From Pseudomonas nabeulensis (lineage in GTDB: Bacteria > Pseudomonadota > Gammaproteobacteria > Pseudomonadales > Pseudomonadaceae), in the NCBI RefSeq assembly GCF_004682045.1, contig NZ_QUZT01000053.1, forward strand, positions 1 through 49,566: a DNA stretch of 49,566 nt, given 5' to 3'. Each line of letters opens with the position of its first letter. Position 1 is the first letter of the stretch. Positions 41,362-49,566 of this stretch are shown here, piece after piece. A program made the position numbers and the translations under genes. Under the pieces are notes generated by a model. That model did not search any database, was not told the DNA's origin, and saw nothing but the letters and a program-made list of their open reading frames with translations.

Positions 41362-44014
41362 AATCAGTCGCGCCGCACTGTTCGGCAAACTCAACAGCGT
41401 GGCCTACAAGGCCATCGAAGCCGCCACGGTGTTCTGCAAATTGCGCGGTAACCCGTATGTGGAATTGGCCCACTGGTTTCACCAGTTGCTGCAACTGCAG
41501 GACTCGGACCTGCACCGCCTCATCCGCCAGTTCAACGTAGAACCAGCGCGCCTGGCCCGCGACCTCACCGAGGCCCTGGATCGCCTGCCCCGTGGCTCGA
41601 CCTCGATCACCGACCTGTCCTCCCACGTGGAAGAAGCCGTGGAGCGCGGCTGGGTGTACGGCAGCCTGATGTTCGGTGAAAGCCAGGTGCGCACCGGTTA
41701 TCTGGTGCTGGGCATCTTGAAGACGCCGAGCCTGCGCCATGCGCTGCTGGGGTTGTCCTCGGAGTTCGACAAGATCAAGGCCGAAACCCTGAGCGAGCGC
41801 TTCGACGAATACGTCGGTGATTCGCCGGAAAATGCCCTGAGCGCCAGCGACGGTTTTAATGCCGGGGTTCCCGGTGAAGCCAGCGGCGCCATGGCGCCAA
41901 GCGCGATGGGTAAACAGGAAGCCCTCAAACGCTTCACCGTGGACCTGACCGAACAGGCGCGCAGCGGCAAGCTCGACCCTATCGTCGGGCGCGATGAAGA
42001 GATCCGCCAACTGGTGGATATCCTTATGCGCCGGCGCCAGAACAACCCGATCCTCACCGGCGAAGCGGGTGTGGGCAAGACCGCCGTGGTCGAAGGTTTC
42101 GCCCTGCGTATCGTCGCCGGTGACGTGCCTCCCGCACTTAAGGATGTGGAACTGCGCAGCCTCGACGTGGGCCTGCTGCAAGCCGGCGCGAGCATGAAAG
42201 GCGAGTTCGAACAGCGCCTGCGCCAAGTGATCGAAGATGTGCAGGCCTCGCCCAAGCCGATCATTTTGTTTATCGACGAAGCCCACACCCTGGTGGGTGC
42301 CGGTGGCGCTGCCGGCACCGGTGATGCCGCCAACCTGCTCAAGCCCGCGCTCGCCCGTGGCACCTTGCGTACCGTGGCCGCCACCACGTGGGCCGAGTAC
42401 AAGAAACACATCGAGAAAGACCCGGCCCTGACCCGACGCTTCCAGGTGGTGCAAGTCGCCGAGCCTTCGGAAGACAAGGCGCTGCTGATGATGCGCGGCG
42501 TGGCCTCGACCATGGAGCAACACCATCAGGTGCAGATCCTCGATGAAGCCCTGGAAGCGTCGGTGAAGCTGTCGCACCGCTATATCCCGGCGCGTCAGTT
42601 GCCGGACAAATCCGTGAGCCTGCTGGACACCGCCTGCGCCCGCGTCGCCATCAGCCTGCATGCAGTGCCGGCGGAAGTGGACGACAGCCGCCGTCGCATC
42701 GAGGCGCTGGAAACCGAGTTGCAGATCATCGCCCGTGAGCATGCCATCGGCATTGCGATTGGTGCGCGGCAAACCAACACCGAGGCGCTGTTGAGCGCGG
42801 AGCGTGAGCGTCTTGCCACCTTGGAAAGCCGTTGGGCGGAAGAGAAAGCGCTGGTGGATGAACTGCTCGCCACCCGTGCGACCCTGCGCGAAACCGTTGG
42901 CGTGGTCGACAGCGGCAACGACGCATTACGCGCCCAACTGGTCGACCTGCAACAGCGCCTCAGCGCCCTGCAAGGCGAGACCCCGCTGATCCTGCCGACC
43001 GTGGATTACCAGGCCGTGGCCTCGGTGGTCGCCGATTGGACCGGCATCCCGGTGGGCCGCATGGCCCGCAACGAATTGGAGACGGTGCTCAACCTCGACC
43101 AGCACCTGAAAAAACGCATCATCGGCCAGGACCATGCCTTGCAGATGATCGCCAAGCGCATCCAGACCTCCCGCGCCGGCCTCGACAACCCGAGCAAGCC
43201 GATTGGCGTGTTCATGCTCGCCGGCACCTCCGGCGTGGGCAAGACCGAAACCGCCCTGGCCCTGGCCGAAGCCATGTACGGCGGCGAGCAGAACGTGATC
43301 ACCATCAACATGAGCGAGTTCCAGGAAGCCCACACGGTGTCCACCCTCAAGGGCGCGCCACCGGGCTATATCGGCTACGGCGAAGGCGGTGTGCTGACCG
43401 AAGCGGTGCGGCGCAAACCCTACAGCGTGGTGCTGCTGGACGAGGTGGAAAAAGCCCACCCGGACGTGCACGAGATCTTCTTCCAGGTGTTCGACAAGGG
43501 CGTGATGGAAGACGGCGAAGGCCGGGTGATCGACTTCAAGAACACCCTGATCCTGCTGACCACCAACGCCGGTACCGAGCTGATTGCCCAGGTGTGCAAA
43601 GACCCGGCGAACGTGCCGCAGCCGGAAGAGATCGCCAAAGCCCTGCGCCAGCCGCTGCTGGAGATATTCCCGCCGGCGCTGTTGGGCCGTTTGGTGACCA
43701 TTCCGTACTACCCGCTGAGCGACGAGATGCTCAAGGCGATCACTCGCCTGCAACTGGGCCGCATCAAGAAGCGCGTGGAAAGTACCCACAAGGTGGCGTT
43801 CGACTTTGACGACGCGGTGGTGGATTTGATCGTGTCGCGCTGCACCGAAACCGAAAGCGGTGGGCGGATGATCGATACCATTCTGACCAACAGTTTGCTG
43901 CCGGACATGAGCCGTGAGTTCCTCACGCGCATGTTGGAGGGCAAGGCGTTGGCGGGGGTGCGGATTAGCAGTCGGGATAATGAATTGCACTATGCCTTCA
44001 GCGACGCCGATTGA
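41354..44014 (+). CDS. clpV: T6SS sheath-recycling ATPase ClpV (TssH)
   Basis: ClpV is a AAA+ unfoldase that takes apart contracted sheaths so that the subunits can be used again. The 886-residue protein has an N-terminal domain for sheath binding (FGKLNSVAYKAIEAAT), a first AAA domain with Walker A GEAGVGKT at about 236 and Walker B ILFIDEAHTLVG, the insertion helices, and a second with Walker A GTSGVGKT at about 623 and Walker B VVLLDEVEKAHPD. Both sites look intact. A REPIN follows 17 bp after the stop, so this gene ends the core structural block. Confidence 0.97.
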   Translation: MGEISRAALFGKLNSVAYKAIEAATVFCKLRGNPYVELAHWFHQLLQLQDSDLHRLIRQFNVEPARLARDLTEALDRLPRGSTSITDLSSHVEEAVERGWVYGSLMFGESQVRTGYLVLGILKTPSLRHALLGLSSEFDKIKAETLSERFDEYVGDSPENALSASDGFNAGVPGEASGAMAPSAMGKQEALKRFTVDLTEQARSGKLDPIVGRDEEIRQLVDILMRRRQNNPILTGEAGVGKTAVVEGFALRIVAGDVPPALKDVELRSLDVGLLQAGASMKGEFEQRLRQVIEDVQASPKPIILFIDEAHTLVGAGGAAGTGDAANLLKPALARGTLRTVAATTWAEYKKHIEKDPALTRRFQVVQVAEPSEDKALLMMRGVASTMEQHHQVQILDEALEASVKLSHRYIPARQLPDKSVSLLDTACARVAISLHAVPAEVDDSRRRIEALETELQIIAREHAIGIAIGARQTNTEALLSAERERLATLESRWAEEKALVDELLATRATLRETVGVVDSGNDALRAQLVDLQQRLSALQGETPLILPTVDYQAVASVVADWTGIPVGRMARNELETVLNLDQHLKKRIIGQDHALQMIAKRIQTSRAGLDNPSKPIGVFMLAGTSGVGKTETALALAEAMYGGEQNVITINMSEFQEAHTVSTLKGAPPGYIGYGEGGVLTEAVRRKPYSVVLLDEVEKAHPDVHEIFFQVFDKGVMEDGEGRVIDFKNTLILLTTNAGTELIAQVCKDPANVPQPEEIAKALRQPLLEIFPPALLGRLVTIPYYPLSDEMLKAITRLQLGRIKKRVESTHKVAFDFDDAVVDLIVSRCTETESGGRMIDTILTNSLLPDMSREFLTRMLEGKALAGVRISSRDNELHYAFSDAD

Positions 44015-44031
44015 ACTGAAGGAATGCAATT

Positions 44032-44129
44032 CAAATGTGGGAGGGGGCTTGCCCCCGATGAGGGTGTATCAGTTGATACATCGGGTGACTGATCCACCGC
44101 CATCGGGGGCAAGCCCCCTCCCACATTTG
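44032..44129. repeat. REPIN between clpV and vgrG
   Basis: The outward-facing cores (CAAATGTGGGAGGGGGCTTG from 44032; the mirror ending CCCCTCCCACATTTG at 44129) are complete and flank about 44 bases. The centre holds a small palindrome (GTATCAGTTGATAC). Confidence 0.92.
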
Positions 44130-44170
44130 CTCCAGTTTCTTCAGTTAATACGCAATTTATGGGACAACCG

Positions 44171-46117
44171 ATGCTTTTCAACCAAGCCTCACGCCTGGCC
44201 AAGATCACCAGCCCCCTCGGGCCGGATGTGCTGCTGCTCAATCAAATGGGCGGCGGTGAAGAGCTTGGGCGGCTGTTCAGCTATGAGCTGCAACTGACGT
44301 CCCTGGACGCCAACATCGACCTCAACCAATTGCTCGGCAAACCCATGAGCGTGGGCGTGCAGCTGGCGGACGGTGGCGAGCGGCACTTCCATGGCCTCGT
44401 CGCCAGTTGCAGCCAGAACATCGACCAGGGTCAGTTCGCCAGTTACCAGGTGACCTTGCGCCCGTGGCTGTGGCTGCTCAGCCGCACCTCCGATTGCCGG
44501 ATTTTCCAGCACCTGAGCATCCCGCAGATCATCAAGCAGGTGTTTCGCGACTTGGGCTTTTCCGACTTCGAAGACGCCCTGAGCCGGCCGTACCGCGAGT
44601 GGGAATACTGCGTGCAGTACCGCGAGACCAGCTTCGAATTCGTCAGCCGCTTGATGGAACAGGAAGGCATCTACTACTTCTTCCGCCATGAACCCGACCG
44701 CCATGTGCTGGTGCTGGCCGACGCCTACGGCGCCCACACCACGGTGCCGGGCTACGCGTCGATCCCGTATTACCCCAAGGACGAGCAGCAGCGCGAACGC
44801 GACCATATGCATGACTGGCATTTGAGTCGCAAGGTACAGCCCGGCTCCCTGGAGCTTAACGACTACGACTTCCAGCGCCCCAGCGCCCGCATCGATGTGC
44901 GCTCGGCCATGCCTCGCGAGCACGCCGCTGGCGACTATCCGCTGTACGACTACCCCGGCACCTACGTGCAAAGCGAAGACGGCGAACACTACGCCCGCAC
45001 CCGCATCGAAGCGCTGCACACCCAGCACGAGCAGATCGAGTTCAGCGGCAATGCACGGGGTTTGGGTTCAGGGCATCTGTTCAGCCTCACCGGTTTCAGT
45101 CGCCAGGACCAGAACCGCGAATACCTGATCGTCGGCACCCGCTACTACATCACCCAGGAAAGCCTGGAAAGCGGCAGCGGCTCGGGTTCAGCGCAGTTTG
45201 AAAGTTCCCTTGCCTGCATCCCCGCACAGCAAAGCTACCGCGCCTTGCAGAGCACCCACCGGCCCAAGGTCGAAGGCCCGCAGACGGCTCTGGTGGTCGG
45301 CCCCAAGGGCGAAGAAATCTGGACCGACCAATACGGCCGCGTGAAGGTGCACTTCCACTGGGACCGTCACGACCAGTCCAACGAAAACAGCTCGTGCTGG
45401 ATTCGCGTGTCGCAAGCCTGGGCCGGCAAGAACTGGGGCTCGATGCAGATTCCACGGATCGGCCAGGAAGTGATTGTGAGCTTTCTGGAAGGCGACCCCG
45501 ACCGGCCGATCATCACCGGGCGGGTGTACAACGCCGAGCAGACGGTGCCTTACGACCTGCCGGAAAATGCCACCCAAAGCGGCATGAAAAGCCGTTCGAG
45601 CAAGGGCGGTACGCCGGCCAACTTCAATGAAATCCGCATGGAGGACAAGAAGGGGTTGGAGCAGTTGTATATCCACGCCGAGCGTAATCAGGACATCGTG
45701 GTCGAGGTGGATGAGAGCCATTCGGTGGGGCATGACCGTAACAAAAGCATTGGGCATAACGAGACGGTGACGATTGGCAGCAACCGCCTGCGCGTAGTGC
45801 GCAACAACGACACGGTGTTGGTGGGCGGGGCCAAGTCCGACAGCGCGGCCACCCACTACACCATCGAGGCGGGCGACAGCCTTCGGCTGGTGTGCGGCGA
45901 CAGTGTGATCGAGCTCAAGGCGGGCGGCGATATCAACCTGACCTGTGGCTCGTTCAACCTGTTCTCCTCTGGCAGCAGCAAGATCCAGACAAAGGGCAAA
46001 CTGGATATCAACCTGGGCAGCGACAAGGGCACCTCCCCCGGCGCCCAAGGCGTGCAGGACACCATCAAGTCCGCCGTCGAATCAAAATTCCCGGCCAAGC
46101 CCGACGCGGGTCAATAA
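44171..46117 (+). CDS. vgrG: T6SS spike protein VgrG
   Basis: VgrG trimers cap the Hcp tube and carry effectors that plug into their tip. The 648-residue product has the gp27-like domain (about 1-360; NQMGGGEELGRLFSYELQL and YREWEYCVQYRETSFEFVSRLMEQEGIYY), the gp5-type OB fold (VVGPKGEEIWTDQYGRVKVHFHWDR) and the beta-helix needle (VGHDRNKSIGHNETVTIGSNR). No fused effector domain is visible after the needle. It closely matches VgrG1 of P. aeruginosa. The ATG at 44171 has GGGA 6 bases before it; ATG at 44159 lacks a site. It precedes the Eag gene by 15 bp. Confidence 0.94.
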   Translation: MLFNQASRLAKITSPLGPDVLLLNQMGGGEELGRLFSYELQLTSLDANIDLNQLLGKPMSVGVQLADGGERHFHGLVASCSQNIDQGQFASYQVTLRPWLWLLSRTSDCRIFQHLSIPQIIKQVFRDLGFSDFEDALSRPYREWEYCVQYRETSFEFVSRLMEQEGIYYFFRHEPDRHVLVLADAYGAHTTVPGYASIPYYPKDEQQRERDHMHDWHLSRKVQPGSLELNDYDFQRPSARIDVRSAMPREHAAGDYPLYDYPGTYVQSEDGEHYARTRIEALHTQHEQIEFSGNARGLGSGHLFSLTGFSRQDQNREYLIVGTRYYITQESLESGSGSGSAQFESSLACIPAQQSYRALQSTHRPKVEGPQTALVVGPKGEEIWTDQYGRVKVHFHWDRHDQSNENSSCWIRVSQAWAGKNWGSMQIPRIGQEVIVSFLEGDPDRPIITGRVYNAEQTVPYDLPENATQSGMKSRSSKGGTPANFNEIRMEDKKGLEQLYIHAERNQDIVVEVDESHSVGHDRNKSIGHNETVTIGSNRLRVVRNNDTVLVGGAKSDSAATHYTIEAGDSLRLVCGDSVIELKAGGDINLTCGSFNLFSSGSSKIQTKGKLDINLGSDKGTSPGAQGVQDTIKSAVESKFPAKPDAGQ

Positions 46118-46132
46118 CGAGATTTTCTTGCG

Positions 46133-46567
46133 ATGAATTACCTGATTAACGAAGCCCAATTCACCCTGCCCGATGCAGAGGTACAGGACTCTTCGATCAA
46201 TATCCTCAAGTTCGCCAAGTTGGGCACTACGCTGGTGGTCAGCCGTAGCCCGCTGGCCGATGGCGAGACCTTGCAGAACAACTTCGAAGGCCAGCTTAAA
46301 AAGCTCGAACAGCAGGTGAAGGACCTTCGTTATTCGCCGGCCCAAGCCGTCAAGATCGGGCCGGCCCAGGATATCGATGCCTTTGAGGTACAGAACCGTT
46401 TCAACAAAGGCGCCGACAACATCTACCAGTATCAACTGGCGATGCAGATACCCGGCACGCGCAACCTGATCGCCTTGAGCTACGTAAAGACCCAACCCCT
46501 GGGACCTGCCGAGGCGGCGCACTGGGCCACGCTCAAAAGCACGCTCAACTTCCTCGCCAAAGCCTGA
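46133..46567 (+). CDS. Eag-type T6SS effector chaperone (DcrB/DUF1795)
   Basis: The 144-residue protein belongs to the DcrB/DUF1795 family, which includes EagT6 and other Eag chaperones that bind the hydrophobic N-terminal segments of VgrG-linked effectors and keep them soluble until loading. It begins MNYLINEAQFTLPDAEVQDSS and has EVQNRFNKGADNIYQYQLAMQ, features typical of this fold; no signal peptide or membrane helix is present. It stands between vgrG and the Rhs effector, 14 bp before the latter, which is the standard Eag layout. Its ribosome-binding site is weak. Confidence 0.9.
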   Translation: MNYLINEAQFTLPDAEVQDSSINILKFAKLGTTLVVSRSPLADGETLQNNFEGQLKKLEQQVKDLRYSPAQAVKIGPAQDIDAFEVQNRFNKGADNIYQYQLAMQIPGTRNLIALSYVKTQPLGPAEAAHWATLKSTLNFLAKA

Positions 46568-46581
46568 GCCGAGCCAGAGCA

Positions 46582-49566
46582 ATGAGTGATGATCTGTGGG
46601 CTGCCCGCGAGGGCGACGGGCTGCTGCACACCTCGGTGTGGGCGGACGTGCTCGGCGGCGTGCTGGAAGTGGCGGCCTATGCGGCGATCACCTACGTAGG
46701 CTGCCTGGCGGCGGCTGCGGCGGTGGCCGTGGTGACCGGCGCAACCATCGCCACCGGCGGGGTAGCCCTGGTGCTGGTGGTCGGTGCTGTCGTGGGGATT
46801 ACCGCCGGGCTCACGGGGGCGGATCTAAAGATATCCAGTTGGTGTGAGACCGCCGCCAACTGGGTGTTTCCGCCGGTGATCGATGCCTTCATCACCAGCG
46901 GCTCGGACAACGTATTCATCAACGGCAAAAAGGCCGCCCGTGCCGCCGGCAAGATGACCGCCGTGCCGGTCGAGCCCAGCGAACCGCCGGCCGCCAGTTT
47001 CCTGGACATGGCAGGTGAGTTTTTCTCGCAGATGTGGCGCCCGACCGTCGCCAGCCCCGCCCCCGGCACCGAGCCTTGCCAGTTGGATACCGTGGCGTGC
47101 AACAAGCACCCGCCCATGCCCCTGCAATTTATCGCCGAAGGTTCCAGCTCGGTGTTCATCAACGGCCAACCGGCGGCGCGTGCCGGCGACCGCAGTACCT
47201 GCGATGCCAAGATCGGCACGGCCGAGGGCCTGATCTCGCCGAATGTGCGCATCGGTGGCGAGACCATCGTGGTGCAGGAGATTCGCAGCGGCAAGACGCC
47301 CGGCGTGGGTCTGGCGATCACCGCGCTGCTGATGCTGCGCGGCAATGTGCGCTGCTTCTGGACCAAACTTCCCTGCCTGCTCGGCAGCGTGGTGGTAGGC
47401 GGCGCCGTGTCCTATGCCACCAGCAAGATTACCTCTGCACTCAAGAGCGCCAACACCGGCTCGCCGAACCCGGTGCACAGCGCCACGGGTGCCAAGATCC
47501 TCGGTGATGACGACGAGCTGGACTTCGTGTTGCCGGGCTTGCTGCCCATCCCTTGGCAGCGTTTCTACAGCAGCCTCGATACGCGCCAGGATGGCCTGTT
47601 CGGTGCGGGCTGGAGCGTGCCCTATGAAGTCATGATCGAAGTCGACGCCGACGAAAACCTGTTCTACACCGATGAGCTGGGTCGCCGTCTGGAGATCGGC
47701 TACGTGCCCTTGTCCGGCGGCGCTTACGACCCGGGCCAAGGCTTGGCGGTAAGACGCAGTGCCGACGGCGCGGTATTGATCGAGAGCGTCGACGGCCTGT
47801 ATCGACTGTTCGAACCCGACCCGCTCAAACCCTCACGCATGCGCCTGCAACTGCTGGGTGATCGCAATGAAGGGCGGATCTTCCTCGACTACGACACCCA
47901 AGGACGCCTGTGCCGCCTGCGTGACAGCCATGAGCTGATGCACGTCGACCTGAGTTACAGCGCAGACCATCCACGGCGCGTCAGCCATATCGAGCGGCGC
48001 TTCCTGCGCCATGAGCATTTTGAGGGGCGCAGCGATGTGCTCGTGCGCTATCGCTATGACGCCAACGGCGACCTGGCCGACGTCATCGACGCCCAGGGCA
48101 CCACCCAGCGCCGCTTCGCCTACGACAGCGACCGACGCATGGCCGAACACCAATTGCCGGGGGGCTTGCGTTGCTTCTACCAATGGGCCGCCGTGCAAGG
48201 CCCCGACGGTGAAGAATGGCGCGTCAGTCGGCATTGGACAGACGCAGGCGATGAGTACCACTTCGACTACGACCTAGCGGCGGGCATCACCCGTGTCACC
48301 GACGGCCTGCAGCGGGTCAGCACGCGCCATTGGAATGCGCAGTATCAGATCACGCGCTACGTCGACAATCTGGGCCACACCTGGCAGTTCGACTGGAACA
48401 CGGACCGCCAACTGCTCGGCGCGGTTGATCCGCAAGGCGGCCAATGGCAATTCAGTTATGACGAGGCCGGCAACCTCAGTGCCGTCACCGACCCACTGGC
48501 CCGCACCAGCGGCACACAGTGGCTGGCGCACTGGGCGTTGCCCGAAGTGGAAACCGACCCGGCGGGCAACAGTTGGCGTTACCGCTACGACCAACACGGC
48601 AACTGCATCGAAGAGATCGACCCGCTGGGCAACCGTACGCGTTTTGTCTATGACGCCTTCGGCCAACCGATACGCATCATCGACGCCACGGAAAAAACCC
48701 GCACGCTGCATTGGAACGAATGGAGCCAATTGATCGAAGAGGTCGACTGTTCGGGTTACCCGACCCGTTATCAGTACGACGCCTTGGGCAATCTGGTGGT
48801 GCAGACGGATGCCGAGGGTGAATCGGTGCGTTATCAGTACAACGCCCAAGGCTTGCTACTGGAGTGCCAACTGCCGGATGGCCGCCTTGAACATTTCCAG
48901 CGCAGCGCCGGTGGCTACCTGACCGCCTACATCGACCCCGCTGGCAACACCTCGCGCTATGCCTATGACCTGCGCGGCCAGGTGCGCCAGCGGTGGGATG
49001 CACACAACCGCTGCGTCACCTTCGATCACGACGCCTACGGGCGATTGTTGAAGCTGACCAATGAAAACGGCGAAAGCTATCGCTTCGAATGGGATGCTGC
49101 GGACCGCCTGGTGCAGCAGCAAGACCTCGACCAGAGCCGCCGCCAGTACCGCTACGATGCCCTGGACAATGTGGTGGTGGTCGATCATCTGCCGGGCAAC
49201 GAAGGCGAGCCGGTGGCGCCGCTGTCCCATCAGTTCCGGCGGGACCCGGTGGGGCGCCTGGTCAGTAAAGTCACCGCAGACGGCACCACGGCGTATGAGC
49301 ATGACCCCAACGATCAATTGATCGGCGTGACCTTCACCGACCTTGAGGGCCGCCAGCAAGCCGTGGGCTTTCGCTATGACGCCCTGGGCCAACTGCTCGA
49401 AGAACAGAGCGCGGCGGGCTCGCTTGAACATCATTACGACGAACTGGGCAACCTGATCCAAACCTGCCTGCCCGACGGTCGCTGGCTGAACCGCCTCTAC
49501 TACGGCAGCGGCCACCTGCATCAGCTGAACCTCGACGGGCACGTGATCAGCGACTTCGAGCGCGAT
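46582..49566 (+). CDS. PAAR-Rhs T6SS effector (3' end outside the window)
   Basis: The frame runs open from the ATG at 46582 to the window edge, 995 codons. The N-terminus has the exact prePAAR motif AARxxDxxxH (A7 to H16: AAREGDGLLH). Hydrophobic helices lie at about 22-80 and 242-280. Between them is a PAAR-like domain with two related segments, SDNVFINGKKAARA (about 108-121) and SSSVFINGQPAARAGD (about 188-203). The Rhs part follows from about residue 300, with a DUF6531-like start (GDDDELDFVLPGLLPIPWQRFYSS) and at least ten YD repeats (for example RYQYDALGNL). The toxin normally lies beyond the Rhs cage and is not visible; neither is an immunity gene. Delivery by the neighbouring VgrG with the Eag chaperone is likely. 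Confidence 0.93.
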   Translation, partial: MSDDLWAAREGDGLLHTSVWADVLGGVLEVAAYAAITYVGCLAAAAAVAVVTGATIATGGVALVLVVGAVVGITAGLTGADLKISSWCETAANWVFPPVIDAFITSGSDNVFINGKKAARAAGKMTAVPVEPSEPPAASFLDMAGEFFSQMWRPTVASPAPGTEPCQLDTVACNKHPPMPLQFIAEGSSSVFINGQPAARAGDRSTCDAKIGTAEGLISPNVRIGGETIVVQEIRSGKTPGVGLAITALLMLRGNVRCFWTKLPCLLGSVVVGGAVSYATSKITSALKSANTGSPNPVHSATGAKILGDDDELDFVLPGLLPIPWQRFYSSLDTRQDGLFGAGWSVPYEVMIEVDADENLFYTDELGRRLEIGYVPLSGGAYDPGQGLAVRRSADGAVLIESVDGLYRLFEPDPLKPSRMRLQLLGDRNEGRIFLDYDTQGRLCRLRDSHELMHVDLSYSADHPRRVSHIERRFLRHEHFEGRSDVLVRYRYDANGDLADVIDAQGTTQRRFAYDSDRRMAEHQLPGGLRCFYQWAAVQGPDGEEWRVSRHWTDAGDEYHFDYDLAAGITRVTDGLQRVSTRHWNAQYQITRYVDNLGHTWQFDWNTDRQLLGAVDPQGGQWQFSYDEAGNLSAVTDPLARTSGTQWLAHWALPEVETDPAGNSWRYRYDQHGNCIEEIDPLGNRTRFVYDAFGQPIRIIDATEKTRTLHWNEWSQLIEEVDCSGYPTRYQYDALGNLVVQTDAEGESVRYQYNAQGLLLECQLPDGRLEHFQRSAGGYLTAYIDPAGNTSRYAYDLRGQVRQRWDAHNRCVTFDHDAYGRLLKLTNENGESYRFEWDAADRLVQQQDLDQSRRQYRYDALDNVVVVDHLPGNEGEPVAPLSHQFRRDPVGRLVSKVTADGTTAYEHDPNDQLIGVTFTDLEGRQQAVGFRYDALGQLLEEQSAAGSLEHHYDELGNLIQTCLPDGRWLNRLYYGSGHLHQLNLDGHVISDFERD

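Noticed and set aside
44159..44170. Earlier ATG as the vgrG start
   Set aside because: No Shine-Dalgarno precedes it, whereas GGGA is correctly spaced before ATG at 44171. The four extra residues do not match VgrG1-type proteins, but the choice is not certain.
46582..47200. Separate stand-alone PAAR gene before the Rhs gene
   Set aside because: The frame is continuous from the ATG at 46582 through the PAAR segments into the YD repeats without a stop, so it is one protein.
1..49566. CRISPR array, tRNA, rRNA, integrase or insertion sequence
   Set aside because: No evenly spaced direct repeats, no cloverleaf-like tRNA sequence and no transposase or integrase frame was seen. The only repeats are REP/REPIN elements and the coding YD repeats of the Rhs gene.

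Overview
The window is chromosomal DNA of a fluorescent Pseudomonas, most likely the P. fluorescens group. The evidence is the gene content and order (pyrE/crc, rph/yicC, gmk-rpoZ-spoT-ridA, exbBD-tonB, oxyR-recG), protein sequences very close to the Pseudomonas families I know, high GC content, and many copies of the REP/REPIN repeat with the GTGGGAGGGGGCTTGCCCCC core. This is a judgement from recognised families; no search was run.

Region 1 (1-16.8 kb) is ordinary core genome. It runs pyrE and divergent crc; a DUF4870 membrane protein downstream of rph; yicC divergent from rph; gmk; then rpoZ, spoT (TTG start) and ridA; a lipoprotein of unknown role; a convergent NAD-binding epimerase-like gene; exbB-exbD-tonB for TonB-dependent uptake; oxyR-recG; a YbaK-HDOD fusion protein; and a small SCP2-like protein. 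REPINs or REP pairs fill several convergent or downstream gaps.

Region 2 (16.9-46.1 kb) is a complete type VI secretion locus of the P. aeruginosa HSI-I type, built as two divergent blocks around a 395-bp control region (33782-34176). The minus-strand block reads tagH(fha)-tssJ-tssK-tssL-tssM-tagF-pppA-ppkA-tagT-tagS-tagR-tagQ and ends at a strong terminator. It holds the membrane complex and the full threonine-phosphorylation switch: the TagQRST envelope sensor, PpkA kinase, PppA phosphatase and FHA substrate, together with the TagF repressor. The plus-strand block reads tssA-tssB-tssC, hcp, tssE-tssF-tssG-clpV, then vgrG. It holds the sheath, tube, baseplate, recycling ATPase and spike. All 13 core Tss components are present. 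tagJ, which lies between hcp and tssE in P. aeruginosa HSI-I, is absent. REPINs separate tssC from hcp and clpV from vgrG, so the two secreted structural genes each follow a repeat.

Region 3 (46.1-49.6 kb) is the effector end: an Eag/DcrB-type chaperone gene followed by a large Rhs effector. The effector has an exact N-terminal prePAAR motif, transmembrane segments, a PAAR-like domain and YD repeats. It runs off the right edge, so its toxin and any immunity gene are not visible.

I did not find a clearly new system. The points most worth checking are the tssA leader (a sigma54-like promoter plus an RsmA-type stem-loop around the Shine-Dalgarno of a GTG start), the unseen Rhs toxin, the missing tagJ, the interrupted REPIN at 8280, and a perfect 17-bp palindrome between pyrE and crc.
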